DNA of 64,000 nucleotides from Pseudomonas mangiferae (GTDB lineage Bacteria; Pseudomonadota; Gammaproteobacteria; Pseudomonadales; Pseudomonadaceae): NCBI RefSeq assembly GCF_007109405.1, contig NZ_VJOY01000007.1, positions 1 to 64,000 of the forward strand, read 5' to 3'. Shown piece by piece: positions 31,147 to 39,514 of this stretch (position 1 is its first letter; each line of letters starts with the position of its first letter). The notes under the pieces were generated by a model. It saw only the letters and a program-made list of their open reading frames with translations, ran no database searches and was not told where the DNA came from. The position numbers and the translations under genes were made by a program.

Positions 31147-31574
31147 TCCCGCTTCAGCAACGGACAAGGGCCTTCATTCAAGCGCGCTATCACATTCAGG
31201 CACGGATCGTCAGTCCGCTGGAGTTTGCGGCGGATGGCGGCCTGACCCGTCTGGAAGTGGAAGTCTTGAAGAACTATCGGGGCAACGATTTCGCAGTAGG
31301 CGATGTGGTTGCGTTCACTCTCAAATTTGTAACGCTTAAAAGAGAAGAAATAATATTAGGCGGTCAGTTCGTATGCGTTGAAGATTTGGTGCCTGGCCGA
31401 CTTCTTGAAGTATGCCTTGATGGAAATGAAGAACCCTATGACGTGCCACTGGATTTATGTATCTCCATCCAGTCGGTTACCGAAGTCCCTTCTTTCGATT
31501 TCAAGGTTCCTGATGTGCCAGCGGTAGAGAACCCCAAAAGGGGACGTTTACTCGGCTGGCTGAAGCGGTCTTAG
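31143..31574 (+). CDS. unknown protein coupled to the putative toxin (possible immunity protein)
   Basis: The 143-residue product has no recognised family, no signal peptide and no membrane helix. It is acidic in its centre and rich in predicted beta strands (RLEVEVLKNYRG, VGDVVAFTLKFV), with a basic tail GRLLGWLKRS. Its ATG overlaps the stop of the preceding gene by 4 bases (ATGA), so translation is coupled. That arrangement and the shared low GC suggest a toxin-immunity pair; the role is inferred from position only. Confidence 0.65.
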   Translation: MIPLQQRTRAFIQARYHIQARIVSPLEFAADGGLTRLEVEVLKNYRGNDFAVGDVVAFTLKFVTLKREEIILGGQFVCVEDLVPGRLLEVCLDGNEEPYDVPLDLCISIQSVTEVPSFDFKVPDVPAVENPKRGRLLGWLKRS

Positions 31575-31598
31575 TTCGACGCTAGGTGCTCTCGCAAT

Positions 31599-32996
31599 CT
31601 AGCGCCGACGCCCGCGGCGCAACACGAGCAGCAGCGCGAGGAGTGCCGGCAGCGCCAGGGCCAGGCCGGCGCCCAGCCAGTAGAGGCTGGCGAAGCCCAG
31701 CAGCGGTTTCTCGATGCGCAGGTAGCCGGGCTGTTCCAGCAGGTGCCGCAGGGCCTGGTCGGCCTGGTCCAGGCTCACCGCCCGCAGGCGCGCGGCGTCG
31801 TCGCCGAAGCGGCCGTCCTGGTAGTCGCCCAGGGCGTACCAGTAGTGGTCGGCGAGGTCGCTGTCGCCCTGCAGCGCCCAGGCCTGGCGGGCCACCGCGG
31901 CGCCCTGCAGGCGGGCGAAGGTGTCCGGGTCGAGGCCGTCGTGGCGCAGTTCCTCGATCAGTTCCCGGAGCACCCGCTCGGTGCGCGCGACGTCGCTACG
32001 CTCGACGTCGGCGTTGAGGCTGAGGAAGCTTTCCTCGCCGTAGGCGCGCCGCTCACTCCAGGGCCCGTAGGAGAGCCCCTGCTCGATGCGCAGGCGGCGG
32101 TACAGCGACCACTCCAGGTAGTCCCGCAGCAGTTCCCAGGTCTCGTTGTCGGCGCCGTCCAGGGCCGGCTCGCGGAAGATCCAGTGGAGCTTGGCGCCTT
32201 CGCCGAACAGGCCCTGGCTCAGGGTGCGGCGCGGGGCGGCCGGCTGGCGGATCGAGGTAAGCGGCCGGCGCTCCATCTGCGGGCCTTCGGCGAGGGCGCC
32301 GAAGCGCCGCTCGATGTAGGCCGGCAGGTCGCGGTCCAGGTCGCCGACCACGATCAAGGTCATGTTGTTGGGCACGTACCAGTCGTGGCGCAGGGCTTCC
32401 AGGCGCTGGCGGGTCAACCCGGCCACCTGGGGCCGTTCGGCGCAGGCCAGGCCCAACTCCACGGCAAGCTGCTGGTGGGCCTCGCGGCCGATCAGGTCCT
32501 GGCGGTCGAGCCAGCGCTCCAGGTGCGAGTAGTTGCCGCCGCTCTCGCGCTGGACGATGCGCTTGGCCTCGGCGATGCCGGCGTCACTCAGGCGGGTGTC
32601 CGCCAGTACGTCCAGCAGCAGGTCGAGGGCGGCGCGCTGGCGGGCGGCGGGCGCTTCCACCAGGTAGGCGGTGTCGCCGTCGCCGGTGAAGGCGTTCCAT
32701 TCGCCGCCCAGGGCCTGCATGCGTGCCTCCAGGGCGGCTTCGCCACCGGCGTCCAGCCCGCCGAAGAACAGGTGCTCCAGCAGGTGCGGCAGTTCCTGGT
32801 CGACGCAGGCGAAGTCGTCGAAGCCCACCCCGACCACCAGGCGGATCGACACGTGGCCGCGCTCGGCGGTGGGCTTGAGCAGCACCTGCAGGCCGTTCTC
32901 CAGCAGGTAGCCTTCGGCCTGGAGGCGGTCCTCGGCGTGCAGCGGAAGAGACAGCAGGAGGGTGAGGCCGAGCAGGCGGGTGAGCAGGTAACGCAT
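31599..32996 (-). CDS. M16 family zinc metallopeptidase
   Basis: The protein has 465 residues with an N-terminal signal peptide (MRYLLTRLLGLTLLLSLPLHAED). The inverted zinc motif HxxEH is seen as PHLLEHLFFGG near residues 76-84, with the downstream Glu in IVQRESGGNYSHLE. The inactive M16C-type second half follows, and a C-terminal membrane helix (LGAGLALALPALLALLLVL) ends in RRGRRR. It is likely tethered to the inner membrane and faces the periplasm. I chose the start at 32994-32996 for the signal peptide. The substrate is unknown. Its stop codon lies 25 bases past the island gene. Confidence 0.85.
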   Translation of the reverse strand: MRYLLTRLLGLTLLLSLPLHAEDRLQAEGYLLENGLQVLLKPTAERGHVSIRLVVGVGFDDFACVDQELPHLLEHLFFGGLDAGGEAALEARMQALGGEWNAFTGDGDTAYLVEAPAARQRAALDLLLDVLADTRLSDAGIAEAKRIVQRESGGNYSHLERWLDRQDLIGREAHQQLAVELGLACAERPQVAGLTRQRLEALRHDWYVPNNMTLIVVGDLDRDLPAYIERRFGALAEGPQMERRPLTSIRQPAAPRRTLSQGLFGEGAKLHWIFREPALDGADNETWELLRDYLEWSLYRRLRIEQGLSYGPWSERRAYGEESFLSLNADVERSDVARTERVLRELIEELRHDGLDPDTFARLQGAAVARQAWALQGDSDLADHYWYALGDYQDGRFGDDAARLRAVSLDQADQALRHLLEQPGYLRIEKPLLGFASLYWLGAGLALALPALLALLLVLRRGRRR

Positions 32997-33105
32997 GGGT
33001 GCAAGCGGTGACGGCGGGGAGGCGGCCAGCATAGCGGGTTTCGCCGCCGCCGCGCAGCGCGTTCGGCGGCCAATCGACCGAACGGAGCCCCGGCATCCGG
33101 GCCGC

Positions 33106-34236
33106 TCAGCCCGGTAGCGGGGTGTCGGTGTCCGACTCGGGGGCACGGTGGCTGCCTTCCAGGCGTACCTTGAGGGACAGGTCGGTGCGCGAATCGGCGT
33201 GCTTGAGGGCCTGCTCCAGGGTGATCCGGCCCGCCTCGTAGAGGGCGAACAGGTGCTGGTCGAAGGTCTGCAGGCCCTGTTCCGGCGCCTGGCCGATGGC
33301 GTCCTTGAGGGCCGTCAGTTCGTCACGCTTGATCAGGTCCCGCAAGTAGGGGGTGCCCAGCAGCAGCTCCACGGCCACCACCCGCTTGTGGTCGCGCCCC
33401 GGCACCAGGCGCTGGGCCACCACCGCCAGCAGGTTCTGCGAGAGATCGCCGAGGACCTGGGTGCGGGCCGACTCGGGGAAGAAGTGCACCACCCGCTCGA
33501 TGGCCTGGACGCTGCTGGTGGCGTGCAGGGTGGCCAGGCACAGGTGGCCGGTCTCGGCGTAGTGCAGGGCGTGCTGCATGCTGTCCAGGTCGCGGATCTC
33601 GCCGAGCATGATCACGTCCGGCGCCTCCCGCAGCACGTTGCGCAGGGCGGCAGCGAAGCTGTGGGTGTCCAGGCCCACCTCCCGCTGGTCCACCAGGGAG
33701 CGTTTGTGCCGGTGGATGAACTCGATGGGGTCCTCCACGCAGACGATGTGCCCGCTGCGCCGTTCGTTGCGATGGTCGAGCATGGCGGCCAGGGTGGTGG
33801 ACTTGCCGGAGCCGGCGGCGCCCACCACCAGGATCAGGCCGCGGTCGAACAGCGCCAGTTTCTCCAGGGCCGGCGGCAGGCCCAGGCTGTCCAGGGAGGG
33901 AATGTGGGTCTTCACGTGGCGCACCACCATCGCCACCTCGCCGCGCTGGCGGTACAGGTTGACCCGGAAACGCCCCACCTGGGGGATGCCCAGGGCCAGG
34001 TCCAGCTCCAGTTCCTGGGCGAACTCGACGCGCTGGGCGTCGTTCATCAGGTCGTCGGCCATCCGCCGCAGGGCCGGCGGCGTCAGCGGCGGCAGGTCCA
34101 GGGGCTGGGCGTGGCCGTCGATCTTCACGTGGGGCGGTGCGCCGACGCTGAGGAACAGGTCGGAGCCCTCGCGTTCGGCCAGCACCCGCAGCAGGGCGTG
34201 GATGTCCAGGGGCTCGGGGGTGGGCGACGTGTCCAT
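33106..34236 (-). CDS. PilT/PilU-family ATPase
   Basis: The 376-residue protein belongs to the hexameric type IV pilus retraction ATPases. It has the N-terminal PAS-like domain (EREGSDLFLSVGAPPHVKIDG), Walker A (VGAAGSGKSTTLA) and an Asp box. A Walker B (APDVIMLGEIRD) and the His box (GHLCLATLHATSS) follow. No pil genes are adjacent. In P. aeruginosa the pilT-pilU pair lies elsewhere, so this may be an additional paralogue rather than PilU itself. It sits between the M16 peptidase and a Na/Pi cotransporter on the same strand. Confidence 0.8.
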   Translation of the reverse strand: MDTSPTPEPLDIHALLRVLAEREGSDLFLSVGAPPHVKIDGHAQPLDLPPLTPPALRRMADDLMNDAQRVEFAQELELDLALGIPQVGRFRVNLYRQRGEVAMVVRHVKTHIPSLDSLGLPPALEKLALFDRGLILVVGAAGSGKSTTLAAMLDHRNERRSGHIVCVEDPIEFIHRHKRSLVDQREVGLDTHSFAAALRNVLREAPDVIMLGEIRDLDSMQHALHYAETGHLCLATLHATSSVQAIERVVHFFPESARTQVLGDLSQNLLAVVAQRLVPGRDHKRVVAVELLLGTPYLRDLIKRDELTALKDAIGQAPEQGLQTFDQHLFALYEAGRITLEQALKHADSRTDLSLKVRLEGSHRAPESDTDTPLPG

Positions 34237-34314
34237 GGCGGGGCTCGCAGGGCGGGTGACGCGCCATCATCGCCTCGCCACGGCCCGCGCCGCAATGCGC
34301 CGGGCCGCCGCGGG

Positions 34315-35994
34315 TCAGCCGTCTTCCAGGCGCGCCTCGGTCAAGTCGTCGTCCAGGTGCTGCTCGTCGCCGATGGCGGCGGGCGCGTCGGGGTTGTCCA
34401 GCACGGCGTAGGCGATGGAGCAGAACAGCGAGTTGAGGCGCTTCATGTCGCTGATCAGGTCCAGGTGCAAGGAGCTGGTCTCGATGCTCTGCACCACCTG
34501 GTGGTGCAGGCGGTCGACGTGGGCGTGGGCGAAGCGCCGTTCCTGCAGGCGGAAGCGCTGCTTGGCCCGGCGCAGGCGCTTGGCGCTTTCCACGTCGCCG
34601 TTGAGGAACACCGACAGGGCCAGGCGCAGGTTGGCCACCAGCTGGGCGTGGAGGGTGGTGATTTCCTCCAGGCCGGTGCTGGAGAAGGAACGGCTGCGGG
34701 CGGTCTTCTTGTCCTGCACGGTGCTGAGCATGTGCTCCACCAGGTCGCCGGATTGCTCCAGGTTGATCGCCAGCTCGATGATCTCCGCCCAGCGGCGGCT
34801 GTCCCGCTCCCCCAGGTCTTCCCGCGGCATCCGCGCCAGGTAGAGCTTGATCGCCGTGTAGAGGGCGTCGACGTCGTCGTCCTGGCGGCGGATCTCCTTG
34901 CCCAACAGCGGGTCGCCGCCGTGGATCACCTGCAGCAGGTTGTTCAGCATCTGCTCCACCATGTCGCCCATGCGCAAGGTCTCGCGCACCGCGTTGGCCA
35001 GGGCGATGCTCGGCGTGTCCAGGGCCGCCGGGTCCAGGTGCCGGGGGCGCGCCACGTTGTCGGCCAGGGCGCGGTCGGGCATCAGGCGGTTGCAGAAGCG
35101 CGCCATGGGCGTGGTGAGGGGCATGCACAGGGTGCAGCGCACTAGGTTGTAGAGCACGTGGAAGGCGATCACCAGTTCCTGCTGGCTGATGGGCCAGTGC
35201 TCCAGGCCGGCGGCCAGGGGCTCCACCAGGGGCAGCACCAGCAGGCAGCCGCCCAGCTTGAACAGCAGGCTGCCCAGGGCCACTCGGCGGCCGGCGGCGT
35301 TCTGCGCGCCGGCGCTGATCATCGCCAGGATGCCGCTGCCCAGGTTGGCGCCCACCACCAGGCACAGCGCCACCTTCAGGGAGATCACCTTGGAGGCGGC
35401 CAGGGTCGAGGTGAGCAGTACGGCGGCCAGGCTGGAGTAGGAGACCATGGCGAACAGCGCACCGGTCAGGGCGTCCAGCAGCACGTCGCCGGTGAGGGAA
35501 GAGAACAGCACCTGCACGCCCTTGGCTTCGGTCATGGGCGTGGCCGCGGCGACGATCAGCTGCAGGGCGAGGATGATCAGGCCGAGGCCGATGGCCACCC
35601 GGCCGAGCTGGCCGATGCGGGTCTGCTTGCGGGACAGGAACAGCACCACGCCGAAGAAGATCAGCAGCGGCGACAGCCAGGACAGGTCGAGGGTCAGCAC
35701 CCGCGCCATCAGCGCGGTGCCGACGTCGGCGCCGAGCATCACCGTCAGCGCCGGCGCCAGGGCCATCAGCCCCTGGGCGACGAAGGACGTGGCGAGCAGG
35801 GCGGTGGCGTTGCTGCTCTGCACCAGGGCGGTCACGCCCATGCCGGTGATGAACGCCAGGGGCTTGCGCTCCACGCTGCGGCTGATCAAGCGCCGCAGGT
35901 TGGCGCCGTATACCCGCAGGATGCCGGTGCGCACGATGTGGGTGCCCCAGACCAGCAGGGCGACGGCCGAGAGCAGATTGAGCAAGGTCAGCAT
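34315..35994 (-). CDS. Na+/Pi cotransporter family protein with PhoU-like domain
   Basis: The 559-residue protein begins with about eight membrane helices in two inverted repeats. The family motif QSSNAT (ALVQSSNATALL, near residue 60) and its counterpart VSYSSLAAVLLT are visible. A cytoplasmic helical PhoU-like domain follows, from about 330. Such NptA/YjbB proteins move phosphate, in YjbB outward. A Pho-box-like site lies 71 bases upstream of the start, which fits phosphate control. Confidence 0.88.
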   Translation of the reverse strand: MLTLLNLLSAVALLVWGTHIVRTGILRVYGANLRRLISRSVERKPLAFITGMGVTALVQSSNATALLATSFVAQGLMALAPALTVMLGADVGTALMARVLTLDLSWLSPLLIFFGVVLFLSRKQTRIGQLGRVAIGLGLIILALQLIVAAATPMTEAKGVQVLFSSLTGDVLLDALTGALFAMVSYSSLAAVLLTSTLAASKVISLKVALCLVVGANLGSGILAMISAGAQNAAGRRVALGSLLFKLGGCLLVLPLVEPLAAGLEHWPISQQELVIAFHVLYNLVRCTLCMPLTTPMARFCNRLMPDRALADNVARPRHLDPAALDTPSIALANAVRETLRMGDMVEQMLNNLLQVIHGGDPLLGKEIRRQDDDVDALYTAIKLYLARMPREDLGERDSRRWAEIIELAINLEQSGDLVEHMLSTVQDKKTARSRSFSSTGLEEITTLHAQLVANLRLALSVFLNGDVESAKRLRRAKQRFRLQERRFAHAHVDRLHHQVVQSIETSSLHLDLISDMKRLNSLFCSIAYAVLDNPDAPAAIGDEQHLDDDLTEARLEDG

Positions 35995-36064
35995 TGAGGG
36001 CCCTCCGGACTGACGAGGATAGAGCCGCGACGAACACCCCTGGAGACGACGATGAACGGACGAG

Positions 36065-36082
36065 ATGTCACACGATTGTCAT
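36065..36082 (+). promoter_or_regulatory. Pho-box-like direct repeat
   Basis: ATGTCAC-ACGA-TTGTCAT has the 7-4-7 layout of a PhoB site (consensus CTGTCAT repeated). It lies in the gap between the minus-strand Na/Pi cotransporter (start 35994) and recC (start 36236). The repeats read on the plus strand, that is towards recC, which is a caution. Confidence 0.45.
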
Positions 36083-36235
36083 ATTTGTCCGGAATTGCAA
36101 TCGTGAGTTCGCTAACGAAACGCTTCCGTGCACCCTGCCAGTCCCCTTCAGCGTAGCCGCACCGGCCGGCGTCCGGGCGAAGCGCTGGCCGGTGCATCTG
36201 GTACCCTTGGCGACCGGATTCCCGCAGGCGCCGCG

Positions 36236-39200
36236 ATGCTCGACCTCTACCATGCCAACGACCTGGAAAGCCTCGGCGAGCTGGCCTGCGCGCTGCTGGC
36301 GCAGCCCCAGGCCGACCCGCTGGCGCCGACGCGGGTGGTGGTGCCCAGCCAGGGCATGGGACGCTGGCTGACCCTGCAACTGGCGCGCCGCCAGGGCATC
36401 GCCATGCACCTGGAGATCCAGCTGCCGGCGCGCTTCGTCTGGGACCTGGCGCGCCAGCTGCTGGGGGCCTTGCCGCCGCAGTCGGCGTTCAACCCGGCGA
36501 CCCTGGCCTGGCGCCTCTACGACTGGCTCTGCGAGGACGCCCACCTGGCCCGGGCGCCGCGCCTGGCGCGCTACCTGGAGGGCGGCGACGAGCGCCGTCG
36601 CCTGGCGCTGGCGGCGCGCATCGCCGACGTTTTCGACCAGTACCTGCTGTACCGCGACGACTGGCTGGCGGCCTGGGAGCGCGGCGCCACCCTCGACCTG
36701 GGCGCCGACGAGGACTGGCAGGCGCTGCTCTGGCGCGAACTGACCGCCGACGGCCACCCGCACCGGGCGCGCCTGCTGGGCGAACTGCTGGCCCGGCTGC
36801 ATGACGACGCGCCGCTGCCGGGGCTGCCGGAACGGCTGCTGGTGTTCGGCATCAGCAGCCTGCCGCCCCACCACCTGCGGGTGCTGGAAGGGCTGGCGCG
36901 GCACGTCCACGTGGTGCTGTTCGCCCTCAACCCCAGCCGAGAGGCCTGGGGCGACATCCGCGACATCCGCGAACTGGCCCGGGAGGAGGGCCAGGGCCCG
37001 GACGACTGGTACCTGGACGTGGGCCACCCGCTGCTGGCGAGCCTGGGCAAGCAGGGCCGGGACTTCTTCGACGCGCTGTTCGCCCTGGCGTCCGGCGAGG
37101 GTGGCCAGGACACCGGGCTGTACGCCGACGACGCCGGGCTGCGGGACGACAGCCTGCTGCACGCCCTGCAGAACGACATCCTGCGCCTGCACACCCGGGC
37201 GCCGGAGGCGCGCCTGGCCCTGCGGGAGGACGACCGCTCCCTGGAAGTGCACGTCTGCCACTCGCCGCTGCGGGAAGTGGAGGTGCTGCACGACCAGTTG
37301 CTGGCGCGCTTCGCCGCCGACCCCGGCCTGAGCCCCGACCAGGTGGTGGTGCTGACCCCCGACATCGAGCGCTACGCCCCCTACATCGAGGCGGTCTTCG
37401 CCGGCCGCGAGGGCGCCGCGGCCCGCGCCACCCCGGCGATCCCCTACAGCCTGGCGGACCGCAGCCTGCGCGCCGAACTGCCGCTGGTGGGCGCCTTCCT
37501 CGACCTGCTGGGCCTGCCGGACAGCCGCTTCGCCGCCGAGGAGCTGCTGGCCTGGCTGGAACACCCGGCCCTGGCGGTGCGCGCCGGCATCGAGGCCGAC
37601 GACCTGCCGCTGCTGCGGGACTGGCTGCGGGACGCCGGCGTGCGCTGGGGGCGCGACGCCGAGCACCGCGAGCGCCTGGGCCTGCCGGGCGACGAGGCAT
37701 TCGGCTGGCGCCAGGGCCTGGACCGCCTGCTGCTGGGCTTCGCCGCGCCGCCGCAGCTGGCCGGCGACCGACCGCCGCTGCTGGGCGGCACCTGGCCCCT
37801 GGACGCCCTGGAAGGCGCCCGCGGCCAGTTGCTGGGGCGCCTGGCGGCCTTCGTCCAGCGCCTCGCCGCCCTCGCCGCCGAACTGGCCCGGCCGCGAGCC
37901 CTTGCGGACTGGGCCGACACCCTGCAAGGGCTGCTCGACCTGCTGTTCGACGAGCGCGAGGCGGGCGATACCCTGCTGCTGTTGTCCCAGGCCTGCGCCG
38001 CCTTGCGGACCCATGCCGAGGCCGCGCGCATCCAGCGGCCGCTGCCGGTGGCCCTGGTGCGCCAGCAACTGATGGCGACCCTGGAGCAGGGCGGCAGCGT
38101 CGGCGGCTTCCTCACCGGCGCGGTGACCTTCTGCACCATGGTGCCCATGCGCAGCCTGCCGTTCCGCCAGGTCTGCCTGCTGGGCCTGGACGACGGCGCC
38201 TTCCCCCGGCGCACCCCCTCCGCCGGCTTCGACCTGATCGCCCGCCACCCGCGCCGCGGCGACCGCGCGCGGCGCCTGGACGACCGCTACCTGCTGCTGG
38301 AGACCCTGCTCTCGGCGCGAGACGGGCTGTACCTTAGCTACGTCGGCCGCGATCCCCGGGACAATGCCCCGCTGCCCCCTTCGGTGCTGGTCAGCGAGTT
38401 GCTGGAGAGCATCGACCTCACCGCCGAGGCCGGCCCCCGGCGCGCCAGCCAGCAGGTCACCTTCGCCCACCCCCTGCAACCCTTCGCCCCCGGCAACTTC
38501 GCCGGGGGCGGCTGGCAGGGTTTCGCCGCCCCCTGGCACCGCGCGGCCCAGCGCCTGGCGTCTCCCCCGGTCGCGCCGCCGGCGCCGTTCGCCGCGTCGC
38601 TGCCGGCGCCCGAAGGCAACGACTGGCTGACCCTGGAGCCGGCGCGGCTGGTGCAGTGCTTCCGCCATCCGGCGCGCTTCCTCCTGGAACAGCGCCTGGG
38701 CCTGCGCCTGCCCGAAGAAGAGGAAACCCTGGCCAGCGACGAGCCCTTCGAGCTGGAGCGCAGCGCGTTGACCGGCCTGCGCCGCCTGGCCCTGGAGGCC
38801 GCCGAGCGCGGCTGGAGCGAAGCGGAGGAACGGCGCCTGGCCGCCGCCTCCGGCTGGCTGCCGGCGGGCGAACTGGGCCAGGCGTTCTGGGGGCAGTTGC
38901 GCGGGCCGATCCGCGCCTTTGCCCCGCTGCTGCAGGAGGAGCGTCCCGAGGACAGCCCCAGGCCGCTGCTGGTGGACCTGCAGGTGGGCGGGGTGCACCT
39001 GCACGGCTGGCTGGACGGGGTCACCGCCGACGGCCTGTTCGACTACCGCCTGCGCGACCTGGGCGCCTGGGAGCTGGCGCCGTTCTGGCTGCGGCACCTG
39101 CTGCTCAGCGCTTGCGCCGGCCCTGGCGTGGCCCGCCACAGCCGGCTGCTGTCGCCCCGGCGCGAGTGGCGCCTGGGTCCGGTGGACGACGCCGTCGCCC

Positions 39201-39514
39201 AGCTCGAACCCTGGATCGCCGCCTACCGCGAGGCCCTGGTGCGGCCCCTGCCGCTGCTCCCCCGCAGCAGCCACGGCTTCGCTCACAAGTGGCGCCACCC
39301 CGGGCGCAAGGCGCCGGTGGACGCCGCCCGGCTGGAGGCGCGGGTGCAGTGGGTCGGCAACGACTACCTCAGCGGCGAATCCCTCGACCCCTGGAACGCC
39401 CTGGCCTTCCGTGGCGCCGACCCCCTGGACGCACGCTTCGAGGCCCTGGCCGAACAGCTCTACGGGCCGCCCCTGGACGCCCTGGGCGACGCCGACGAGG
39501 AGACCGCCCCATGA
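36236..39514 (+). CDS. recC: exonuclease V subunit RecC
   Basis: The 1092-residue subunit recognises Chi and splits the strands in the RecBCD complex, which repairs double-strand breaks and degrades foreign linear DNA. It starts MLDLYHANDLESLGEL and shows the RecC blocks TRVVVPSQGMGRWLTLQLA and RQVCLLGLDDGAFPRR. The inactive helicase-like and nuclease-like domains are degenerate, as expected. I chose the ATG at 36236 because it begins the conserved N-terminus; an ATG at 36128 would add a non-conserved 36 residues. The stop overlaps recB by 4 bases. Confidence 0.95.
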   Translation: MLDLYHANDLESLGELACALLAQPQADPLAPTRVVVPSQGMGRWLTLQLARRQGIAMHLEIQLPARFVWDLARQLLGALPPQSAFNPATLAWRLYDWLCEDAHLARAPRLARYLEGGDERRRLALAARIADVFDQYLLYRDDWLAAWERGATLDLGADEDWQALLWRELTADGHPHRARLLGELLARLHDDAPLPGLPERLLVFGISSLPPHHLRVLEGLARHVHVVLFALNPSREAWGDIRDIRELAREEGQGPDDWYLDVGHPLLASLGKQGRDFFDALFALASGEGGQDTGLYADDAGLRDDSLLHALQNDILRLHTRAPEARLALREDDRSLEVHVCHSPLREVEVLHDQLLARFAADPGLSPDQVVVLTPDIERYAPYIEAVFAGREGAAARATPAIPYSLADRSLRAELPLVGAFLDLLGLPDSRFAAEELLAWLEHPALAVRAGIEADDLPLLRDWLRDAGVRWGRDAEHRERLGLPGDEAFGWRQGLDRLLLGFAAPPQLAGDRPPLLGGTWPLDALEGARGQLLGRLAAFVQRLAALAAELARPRALADWADTLQGLLDLLFDEREAGDTLLLLSQACAALRTHAEAARIQRPLPVALVRQQLMATLEQGGSVGGFLTGAVTFCTMVPMRSLPFRQVCLLGLDDGAFPRRTPSAGFDLIARHPRRGDRARRLDDRYLLLETLLSARDGLYLSYVGRDPRDNAPLPPSVLVSELLESIDLTAEAGPRRASQQVTFAHPLQPFAPGNFAGGGWQGFAAPWHRAAQRLASPPVAPPAPFAASLPAPEGNDWLTLEPARLVQCFRHPARFLLEQRLGLRLPEEEETLASDEPFELERSALTGLRRLALEAAERGWSEAEERRLAAASGWLPAGELGQAFWGQLRGPIRAFAPLLQEERPEDSPRPLLVDLQVGGVHLHGWLDGVTADGLFDYRLRDLGAWELAPFWLRHLLLSACAGPGVARHSRLLSPRREWRLGPVDDAVAQLEPWIAAYREALVRPLPLLPRSSHGFAHKWRHPGRKAPVDAARLEARVQWVGNDYLSGESLDPWNALAFRGADPLDARFEALAEQLYGPPLDALGDADEETAP

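Noticed and set aside
29881-31600. Direct repeats or att sites flanking the AT-rich island
   Set aside because: I compared the sequence on both sides and found no shared flank repeat or integrase; the mode of acquisition stays unknown.
36068-39298. 1076-residue minus-strand frame over recC
   Set aside because: Antisense shadow with no recognisable domain; RecC is continuous on the plus strand.
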